Assembly (NCBI RefSeq): GCF_001039355.2
Contig: NW_019775500.1
Location: 47,559-111,558 of the forward strand
Reading direction: 5' to 3'
DNA: 64,000 bases
DNA from: Lingula anatina
Taxonomy: Eukaryota; Brachiopoda; Lingulata; Lingulida; Lingulidae
The notes below the pieces were generated by a model. The model saw nothing but the letters and a program-made list of their open reading frames with translations, was not told the origin of the DNA and made no database searches. The translations under genes were made by a program, and so were the position numbers. Shown one piece after another: positions 56,449-64,000 of the stretch (the first letter of the stretch is position 1; every line of letters begins with the position of its first letter).

Positions 56449-57586
56449 TTAGAGGTCCAGGTGGCTGAGTCGCCGTGGTTTCTTGGAGCGTTTTCTCCTG
56501 TCCACAGAATTGAACATGTAGTGAATATCATTATCTATCATCTCAAGCTCTTTTTCCATCTCTTGGCTCGCCTGGGCTCGCAAATAGCCCGTCAGACTGG
56601 TATTATCGTAGAGGTCTGATCCGGAGTACAAGCTGGTGGAACGCCGCAGGGGGGCAGCGTTGTGCTGGAACGGATCCCCATAAGATCCCAGTAAATCATC
56701 AACACTTTGGGTCTTAGTCCAGCCGTTGGACTGAAAACTTGTGACCAGTTCTGGATATCTCTTCCTTGGAAACTGATATCTGACATCGACCGAAGGCTCT
56801 GGAATGTGTTCAGTGCCAAACGCAGTCGGTTCCATGACGTCAAAGAATGGCTGGGAGGCAGACGACAAGCTTACAGAATTCTGTCTATGGCGGATGCGCT
56901 GTTGAGAGGGAGAGTGGCAGTCTCGTTGTGTATGCATGGAAAGAACGTCGGGAAGAATGTCGGAAGGGAGTCTTCTGTCGGCACGCATTGTCATCTCTGA
57001 CATTTCAAAGCAGTCGTTACTTGGACTTAAACTCAGAGGAGAAGAGGTACCAGGCACAGCTTGTGCATCGTGGCGCAAGATTTGCGCGTTCACAAACTCG
57101 GAAATTACGTCATCAAATTTGTAACTCTCTCGGAACGGTTTGGGAGGAGGTACGATGATATCGCAGGGTAGAACATCGTTCAAAGCATCCACCGAGGCAA
57201 CGTCATCATAGACGTTTGCAGGTAAATCGTCCAGGGCTACAGCTTTTTCATCATCAAAAGTTTCTATCCCACAATATGCACCGTTGTGATACACAGCAAA
57301 CTCTTTAGATAATCCATCATCTGAGAAAGATACATGCTTCTTCTTAAGAGAACTGCGTTGGCTGCTAGGGCGGCTCCTCTTGATTGTTGTAGTGCACGTG
57401 CTCTTAAGCGTCCCTGTGCCTGTGCTATTGTCGTCTGAGCACTCCTCGAAGCCAATGGTGACGCCCAAACAGTTGCTCTGGGTGGACTTCACGTCAAGCT
57501 CTAGGTCGTAGAACGGCTTCTGATAGGTGGGCACGTGGTCGTCGTCTTCAGCGTTGTAAAACTGGATGATGTCTTTGGGTACCCTC
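56449..57586 (-). CDS. Gene 3 exon 5, cytoplasmic tail
   Basis: About 379 codons. Starts RRVPKDIIQFYNAEDDD. Contains KKKHVSFSDD (57325-57342 encode KKHVSF), fitting the PP1-docking consensus [RK]xVx[FW]; several acidic Tyr sites (NVYDDV, PFYDLELDV); a basic segment RRKRSKKPRR near the end; and the C-terminus SHLDL, which fits a class II PDZ ligand. The motif roles are inference. Confidence 0.87.
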
Positions 57587-60170
57587 CTGGAAAATTAATG
57601 TGGTAGTGGCGTATGATAAACAGTAGATGCTAAATAGCTACTAATTTGAAGAAAGAACAACGGGAAGAACTTCTAAACAAAAGAAAATGTTTTATTATGA
57701 CAACCATGAATGATTTGGAAAGAGCACTGCTATTCTTTAGCATTTTAGAATGATGACTCACCTCTTTCTACAAATGTAGACAATGATAACAAGCAGGATG
57801 ACGAGGACTAACATGGACGCCACCGAAGAAATTATAGTGGCTGCAAAATATGTAACATTCAAAATGATAAATGACAGTTTTGTCAGCGCAGGAACGCAAC
57901 GTGTACATTGAATATTATCGTGCATACATTGCTTAAGACATATTTGTGCTCAAAAAACTATAATGGCAGTTGAAAATATTCAGGAAGATTGCAAGAAATT
58001 TTAAAGAACTCACTTGTCATACCACCAGGTTTTTCTTTATCCTGAACGGTGCCCGTCCCCAACACAGGGTTCAGGCTGTCTTCTAGCGTTCTGTGGTTTT
58101 CAATTTTAGTGGTATCTACTTGTGCAACAGACATATTTTCTTTGGAATCTTGTCCAGTAATGGCCAGTGGAGCACTGGAGCTGGTGAGTCGTGTTGTCCA
58201 ATTATAAGCCGTTGGCCTCGTTTTTGTGTTTTCTTGCGAAATTGTATGATTTGTTTTCGTGGCCTTGGGATTTGGGGGGTTAATTTCCGGTTTGGCCCCA
58301 AATTCCTCAAATGGGACTTTTGCATCTGCGCTCCTTGTGGTGGAGGGGGTTTGAAGCTTGGTTGGAACGGTAACTTTTGCTGGTTTCCAACTGACAGGAA
58401 TCATCGTATCACTCGTTGTTGTCACCGACGCCATCCTTTGTAAAGTTTTGGCGTGTTCTGGTTCAGGTGTCGTTTTTTGAGCATTTTCTAAGAAATGTGT
58501 TGTAGTTGTTGTAGTTAACATTTTTGTGACCTTCTTTTTGGAGGATTCGTTTCCTTTTATTTTGGCGGGAAAAGTGGGCAATGATGAGGGGAGAGAAGCT
58601 GTGGTGGTTTTAATGGTAGTAGCAGTCAGGGGAGTAGGAGATGGTGTTTCTCCCATTTCTGTTGTGGTTGAATGGTCATAGTGTAGTGACTTGGTGGTCC
58701 TCGTAGTCAAGGAATTCGTTGTAAGCAACGTTGGTGCCGAAGTCATTAAAAAATATGAATCTCGAGATATGTTCGTTTGCATAACCAAAGGCGTTACTGT
58801 TGTGTTTTTAACGGCGTGTGAATTACTCCTGTTGATGGCTTCATTGTCTTGGTATTGCATCTTGGGGTCTTTGCTAACAGGGGTAGCTGATGCTGGTATT
58901 TCAGATGCTGGAGTGCCCAAGTTGGCGCGGTTGACATGCGAGATAGGTTCCTTCGTCAGCAGTGTCGCCATGGTTGTTTGGAGCCCTGGGAGCTCTGAGG
59001 GCGAGGAAGTGACCGAAAACGCGGTGGTTGTTTCAATCGAAGTTGTTGTACTTGATGGCATTTTTAAATCTGTAATGGAGTCTGATGAAACGTTGGTTGC
59101 GTACGTAACATTTGGCACCTCTGCGGTACTACTTGAGACAGGTGGTCTCCTGGGCCGTTTAAAGAGAATAGTGCGGTAGGCTGCGCTACGATTCCTACGA
59201 ATACTTTCGCTTTCACTACCAGCCAATGTTCCCCCACATGACGCCGGACGCCCTGTGGAACAGAAAGAATGAAAATCGATTGTATTGGGGAAATCAACCT
59301 GAAAGTTTGCATGAATACTATAACTTTGTTTTGCGTCATACGTTTACGGTTGGTAAGGGTGGTAGGCCTTACTTGAGGGGGCCTACCTGTAGTTCTATTC
59401 CCGCTGAATGAAATTGGTGGGATGCTCTGTATATTTATTATATATAAAACAATATAAAAACAATATCTTACCTCTTACACAGTAATAACGAGCCTGGTAG
59501 TAGGTGCTGGCATTTCCACAGTTAGCCACTCTCCCCCACTGCTGAATGTAATAGGAACATAACTGTCTGTGGCAACAAAGGTTCTGGGTCGGCGCAGGCG
59601 CAATGCAATCGGTGACAGTCTGGAAGCAGACGCCAAAATGGCTGACACCATATTGGGCAGAGTTGGCAAGGATTTCGATTTCATACCCAACAGGACAGCG
59701 AATGTCCACTGTTTGAAGTCCAGCCGTGTTGAAGCAAGCGATTGCCTGGTTTGGCCCTAATACTGAAAAAAAAACCAACTCAGCTATAAAGAAATAGGCT
59801 ATCACTTGATCTGTGTGACAGTAGGCGGCCTAAATGTCTACAGGTCATAACAGCCCGAAGAGAATATTTTGTCATTTCAAATCATCAAGAAATGCTGTCG
59901 CAAATGGAATATATACTTGAAAAATGTAAAATGTAGTTATTTCCGGCAGTCTTCGAGATTGATTCGCTGCAACGTGTCATTGGTAACATTTTACTCAAAT
60001 ACATAGGCCTACATATGCATGAAGTAATTTATGAGATCGAATCACAACATTTTGTCCTTTTATATGGCGAACAATTTTTCAATCAGAGTAAACCTACCTT
60101 CAATGGCTGACTGTTTGGAGGCGGCGGTGGTGATGGTTAGCAGCAAAATCTGCCTCAAAGGATACATCAT
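56449..60170 (-). CDS. Gene 3: SUEL-lectin / mucin-stalk type I membrane protein, complete
   Basis: Five exons totalling 2,820 nt, exactly 940 codons with the stop. Order: signal peptide (60098-60170), SUEL lectin on one exon (59472-59762), a 413-codon Ser/Thr/Pro-rich stalk (58014-59252), transmembrane helix (57762-57840), cytoplasmic tail (56449-57586). Junction phases are 1, 1, 1 and 2. It shares the signal-plus-lectin head with genes 1 and 2 but has an O-glycosylation-type stalk instead of EB modules. The lectin lacks the intron that splits the gene 2 domain. Probably a surface carbohydrate-binding receptor with a signalling tail; the ligand is not known and no orthologue is recognised. 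Confidence 0.87.
57762..57840 (-). CDS. Gene 3 exon 4, transmembrane helix
   Basis: Encodes TTIISSVASMLVLVILLVII then VYICRK: a hydrophobic span with a basic cytoplasmic flank. Phase 1 in, phase 2 out. Confidence 0.9.
58014..59252 (-). CDS. Gene 3 exon 3, mucin-like stalk
   Basis: Starts GRPASCGGTLAGSESES, followed by a basic RNRSAAYRTILFKRPRR region, then about 370 residues dominated by Thr, Ser and Pro with several N-glycosylation sequons (NVTY, NVSS, NTTV, NESS). The only clear Cys is near the start. Typical of an extended O-glycosylated stalk. Confidence 0.88.
59472..59762 (-). CDS. Gene 3 exon 2, SUEL lectin
   Basis: 97 codons, phase 1 in and out. Contains TVDIRCPVGYEIEIL, the AQYG turn, CCHRQLC and the closing strand ARYYC, all in the order of the SUEL/Gal_Lectin family. 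Confidence 0.85.
60098..60170 (-). CDS. Gene 3 exon 1, start codon and signal peptide
   Basis: Two adjacent ATGs; the first (60170-60168) gives MMYPLRQILLLTITTAA followed by SKQSAIE and a split G before GTAGGT. Either Met keeps the signal core. Confidence 0.8.
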
Positions 60171-60799
60171 CCGTTGCTGATGTTAAGAGGAATCCATTCT
60201 CTCGAGACAAAACCCCATGGAAGAACGCCTCCTCTGTCGTCCGTACTAAACTGTTGATAACTGCGGCAGGAGGTGCCAAACCAGGCGCTGCCCCCAGCAA
60301 TGCGTGCGGTGAATAATTGCCGGGAGATACATTGATATGCCGTTATACCGGGCCTATTATACCTTCGGTCTCTGAAGCTTAATACTTGCACAAAAAATTC
60401 GCAAGTTTATTAGTGTGCTTGGTTGTGAGTTTGTTTGTTTGTGGTAAATCTCTGTCCGAGGTTATTGTTTCACGTTATTTTGTAGATAGATAACAGACGC
60501 AGGATGAACTGATTTGATTTTCAAAAGGATCGTGTTTATTGTTTATATGTAAAAAATCATGAAGTTTTTAAATTATTAAGGTTTCTGATAGAGGCTGCAT
60601 GAATGCCTCAAAGACACCGACCAAATGGGAACAAATTGGACTCTAAGTCCCTAGCCATGTAATTTAAGGCAATGAATGAACGATTACAGACGGCTAAAAA
60701 ATGCCTTCGTGTCAACTTATTTGAAATAGGTAACAGTATGCATGCATGATAGTAAACTCCAGTGGTAGTACATCATACATGCATAACAATACCATGAAG

Positions 60800-60845
60800 G
60801 TGTTTGTGTGTGTTTGTGTGTGTGTGTGGAGGGGGGGGGGGGGAA
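60800..60845. repeat. (GT)n and poly-G tract
   Basis: GTGTGT repeats followed by a run of G in the spacer upstream of gene 3. Confidence 0.85.
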
Positions 60846-61349
60846 TTCTCCATCCCTGCAAAGACCGCCCCCTTCCCAAATATTCCCGTTTTCCTCAATT
60901 CATGGTTGAATTACTTCATTATATATTTTGCGAGTCCATGCTCCACTGAGCGATTTTATTAACTTAATATTTTATTTTGATTGTAAACAATTCGATAAAA
61001 ATACAACTAAGGCACTTTTTGTAGAATGACAGACTCTAACACTCTGCAACTGGATTAATTAAAAACATGAGACCTTGTTGATAGGTGATGAGTTTATATA
61101 ATAAAAAGTTGTATATTAAAACCCATAACGTATTTTGCAATAATAATATCAAAAAACATTCCATTTCGACCTTTTATGGATGGTAATAAGCATAATATAT
61201 TTATGATATTAATCAATTTTAACAATTGCAATCGACAAAGGATTATCCAAAAATACTACAATTCTCAAACATATGACAGGTTAAATTCCAGTGCCTCAAT
61301 AAACCATAAGAACGAATGTACAACGTATTGTTTTCTTGCATCAATAATA

Positions 61350-61355
61350 TTTATT
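61350..61355 (-). other. Candidate polyadenylation signal, gene 4
   Basis: AATAAA on the minus strand about 130 bp past the proposed gene 4 stop. Confidence 0.35.
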
Positions 61356-61483
61356 AGTAATTAAAAAAGGTTTGTGAATACCACCAATATCTACACAATT
61401 ATTATAACCCCTGACAAATATTATTTTAAATATAAACAAATCACAGGCATTAAAATAGTGCATATACTGCATATATGGTATTT

Positions 61484-61553
61484 TCAGGTTTTTTCAATTA
61501 TCCGTGGCGATCTTCCCAGATCCAATATCTTCCATACCATCTTTTTGAATAAA
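61484..61553 (-). CDS. Gene 4 last exon, short basic tail
   Basis: 22 codons and a stop: LFKKMVWKILDLGRSPRIIE then KT. Acceptor CTTTTCAG with a fair pyrimidine tract; chosen because the phase fits the preceding exon and the basic composition suits a cytoplasmic tail. Confidence 0.45.
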
Positions 61554-62994
61554 CTGAAAAGGTTCAAGGAGAAGCTATCGTTAATACAAATCCGCCACAT
61601 TTGTCATAATACAAAATGTTTTGATATCACGTGCGGATCATGCTTCAAGTATCCTCCAGCGAGTCATAAATAGTTCATAACATAAATGAACAACAACACG
61701 ATGAATACATCATCTCTTTAGCCTACTTAATTAACTTTGCCAACGAATGTTTTCATCAGCGTCCATTTGACAGTTTGTTTTACTGGACAAGATATCAACT
61801 GATAAAACAGTTGTTTACAAATTTTTGATGAAAGTTTCAGAGGAGATATCAAAGTAGATCGTAAGGATCTCTTTTTGGTGTATGTGGATAAGTGTATGGT
61901 TGCGTGTATGTTAAGAGATATTTACATAGATTAGATATCATATGTGTATGAAAATAGGGGATTATCGAACATTCTACAGTATATAGGCCTATATGAGAAC
62001 TTGGGCAAAGGACAAAAATAGCCTGCGTGTCGCACTAGTGCTCATTTAAATCAATGGGAAATGACTTTTTTAAATTGGTATTTGTCTTACATTGAAAATT
62101 ATGCCATTTTTCAAACCACAACTAGATGAATTAAGATATTCACTTTAATGAGTTGACTTTAACATGTGTTCAACTGCTATTCATTGATATCGTGTTCAAA
62201 CTTCCATCGCATCTTTCCATGCACAGTTCAAGTAATCCATATTCCTTCGACAAAGTTACGATTATTTTACGTGCATTGTATTTACTTGTTTTTCACTTGG
62301 TTTATAATACATGATGCCGTAACCAATTTTCACCAACTTGCATTTAACACTAGCAATTACTGGAATAAGGGTTTTGCTATAAGGGTTTTACTTAGATAGC
62401 AACGGAGTTTCAATTTTGTTTTTAATGTATTTACATAAAAACCAATTTAATTTTCTTTTAATTAAGAATTAATTTCAGTTTAAAAATTGCATAGTTACCA
62501 TTTGGAAGACTTGATGGAATATATGATTAACACGGTAGTTCCGAGGAGCAAGATGGCTAACAAAGTCACCAATACCATCAAACTCTTCCAGTCTTCTAGG
62601 TAGATATCTACAAGGGGAAGATCACCAAATGTAGGTAAAAAAGTTTGAAATAAAATTTCATGTTATTATAAATGTCGATAATACGCAATGCACATCAAAA
62701 AGACCTCTTGCTCTAGTGTGATCTAATTTTCGGTTTGACTCGACATTAGACATACACCTTTGAATTATCCTCAAATCATATCATCATGCCTTCTCTTCTT
62801 ATTATTCAGAACCCGTGTTATGCAAGAAAATAATATTTAAATGCAATAAAGAGCTTCTTACTCACCTGCAAAACTGGGAATACAGAACTCGCAAGATTTT
62901 GGGCAAAACTCAAGCATAAACCGTAACTTGGCTTGGCAGTCTCCACTCGAAGTCCATGTGGGGCACATGTGAAGAAAAAAATCCCTACAATCAC
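61484..62994 (-). CDS. Gene 4: ShKT-domain single-pass membrane protein, 3' part
   Basis: Three exons read: ShKT domain (62866-62994), transmembrane exon (62499-62607), last exon (61484-61553). Junction phases are 1 and 2 and agree throughout. Upstream exons are expected to the right, at or beyond the window edge. ShKT domains are small six-Cys folds found in secreted and membrane proteins and fused to enzymes such as metalloproteases; here the domain sits just outside the membrane. No function can be named from this fragment. Confidence 0.6.
62499..62607 (-). CDS. Gene 4 exon, transmembrane helix
   Basis: Encodes DIYLEDWKS followed by LMVLVTLLAILLLGTTVLII and YSIKSSK. Phase 1 in, phase 2 out, donor GTAACT. 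Confidence 0.65.
62866..62994 (-). CDS. Gene 4 exon, ShKT domain
   Basis: 43 codons, phase 1 both ends: starts GDCRDFFLHMCPTW, then GDCQAKLRFM and FCPKSCEFC. The six Cys and the CPKSC-x-x-C ending are diagnostic of the ShKT fold. Confidence 0.78.
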
Positions 62995-63544
62995 CTGAAA
63001 AAAAAAGAGCAGATATTTGGAAGTGCTCAATAAAGGCAAACAAATGTTCAAGATCTAAACTGGCGTCTCTGTGCGACTGCATTATTGTATCTACCGACCA
63101 CTGGCGAATGTACTCTCTACCACATGTACCGTGGGCCATCTGAGTGAGGCCGTTATTGTTCTTTAAACGAAGAAGAGATGATCCACATCATTTTAAGCAT
63201 TATTACACGTACATTTTTGTTTTAATTTCGTTGATATTATTACCACTCTTTTTATTTCCCCGACATTTGTTTTTAAAAAGGGGACCGCGATCACAGTATG
63301 CAACCACCATCACATCAAGTCAGCATAAAAGCCTTCCTTTCACACAAACTCAGTGCATTTAAAAGCAATTTTTTTAATCGTGCTTTCATTTCGATGAGAT
63401 GCAATCTATCCGGGCTGAGCGCTATAAGTAGCTATCCATATACAAGCTGCAGCATGTTCAGGAAATGTAATTTTCTCCTAAATTAATGACGTTACAAACG
63501 CGGCTGCAAGCAAGTACAATGTTCATGAAAATTGTTTAGCTTGC

Positions 63545-63714
63545 AGAGGGGGTGGGGGGTGGGGGGGGGGGTCGGAGTGCGAAAGAACCCCCTTTTTTGC
63601 TGGGAAAAGGTCCCCTCTCGGTAAAATTTTATCTACGTTCACGTGGGTTTCATAGTAAAAGGTCCACTTTTTCAGAAAAAGAACATTTCTTTTAAAATCG
63701 CTGGCAATGGGCCT
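63545..63714. mobile_element. MITE-like element, family B copy 3
   Basis: Shares AAAGAACCCCC, AAAGGTCCCCTCT, GGTAAAATTT, AAAAGGTCCACTTTTTCAG and GGCAATGGGCCTG with the two other copies. Confidence 0.7.
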
Positions 63715-63751
63715 GGTTTGATGCGTGATAAAATATAAATGTATACATAGT

Positions 63752-63840
63752 ACAGGGGCGGGTCCAGAATTATTTGAAGGGGGTCCGTGGATGCCAAGGC
63801 GACCCCCGGCCCCCTGACCCCCCTCTAAATCTGCCACTGT
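63752..63840. repeat. GC-rich dispersed repeat
   Basis: Begins ACAGGGGCGGG and ends TCTGCCACTGT, with CCCCC/GGGGG stretches between. The end resembles the family A termini. Confidence 0.45.
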
Positions 63841-64000
63841 AGTACAGCTTACAATGAATGACAGTTTTGTATATAACAAAAAAAAAATACATTCACGAAG
63901 TGAGTTTAAGCTACACAGCATTATTTGACATGCATACATGTAGTTGATGTTGGAATATTACCACGATAACCACTTTTTTTAAATACAGTTTCAATGATGT

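Larger units (their letters stand above)
60171..61483. other. Intergenic spacer between gene 4 and gene 3
   Basis: About 1.3 kb. Contains a (GT)n tract and G-run (60800-60845); no gene seen. Should include the gene 3 promoter and the gene 4 3' UTR. Confidence 0.55.
62995..64000. other. Gene 4 upstream intron, repeats, window edge
   Basis: No further exon is convincing. Contains a family B MITE copy (63545-63714) and a GC-rich CAGGGGCGGG-type element (63752-63840). Confidence 0.5.

Noticed and set aside
56707-57158. Plus-strand ORFs opposite the gene 3 tail exon
   Set aside because: Overlapping short frames without any domain; the minus-strand frame is continuous for 379 codons and correctly spliced.
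58691-59179. 162-codon plus-strand ORF opposite the mucin exon of gene 3
   Set aside because: Antisense shadow: the minus-strand Thr-rich exon has correct splice sites and phase, and its low stop density on the other strand follows from composition.
63121-63139. Possible 19-bp micro-exon (MAHGTC) upstream of the gene 4 ShKT exon
   Set aside because: Flanked by CAG and GT and phase-compatible if used as a start, but too short, without a signal peptide, and such matches are expected by chance.

Overview
This is a piece of a metazoan nuclear genome. It is AT-rich and intron-dense, with GT-AG introns, phase-1 symmetric exons, microsatellites and small inverted-repeat transposons. The domain repertoire (SUEL-type galactose/rhamnose-binding lectin, EB/EGF-like cysteine-rich modules, ShKT) and the repeat types suggest a marine lophotrochozoan, most likely a mollusc and perhaps a bivalve; that assignment is inference. 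All convincing genes are on the minus strand, so transcription runs right to left.

Layout, right to left. (1) Gene 4 (61484-62994) is the 3' part of a gene encoding a ShKT domain, one transmembrane helix and a short basic tail. (2) Gene 3 (56449-60170) has five exons and encodes 939 residues: signal peptide, SUEL lectin, Ser/Thr-rich mucin-like stalk, transmembrane helix and a ~380-residue cytoplasmic tail with a PP1-type docking motif. (3) Gene 2 (21417-55251) has 74 exons in my model: signal peptide, SUEL lectin on two exons, 68 consecutive EB/EGF-like modules with one module per exon, a juxtamembrane exon, a transmembrane helix and a ~200-residue tail with a proline-rich region and an ITIM-like tyrosine. 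The exons sum to 9,690 nt, an exact reading frame of 3,229 residues. (4) Gene 1 (1-18084) is a tandem paralogue of gene 2. Its signal peptide, a damaged lectin exon and 27 complete EB modules lie in the window, the 28th is cut by the left edge, and the 3' part is outside.

Genes 1 and 2 are colinear exon by exon: gene 1 modules 8-28 match gene 2 modules 7-25 in order, except for two extra modules in gene 1. One exon pair (modules 26 and 23) shares a 60-bp identical run although its neighbours have diverged, which suggests gene conversion. Partial exon duplications occur at three places, the clearest being a four-copy, 63-bp, in-phase repeat that carries four equivalent splice donors (50171-50420).

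Taken together, genes 1-3 form a cluster of type I membrane proteins that share a signal-peptide-plus-lectin head and differ in stalk (EB array or mucin) and cytoplasmic tail. A role in carbohydrate recognition, adhesion or innate immunity is plausible, but the sequence does not show it. The remaining space is introns and two 1-3 kb intergenic spacers with transposon debris, plus one 679-bp assembly gap (16087-16765).
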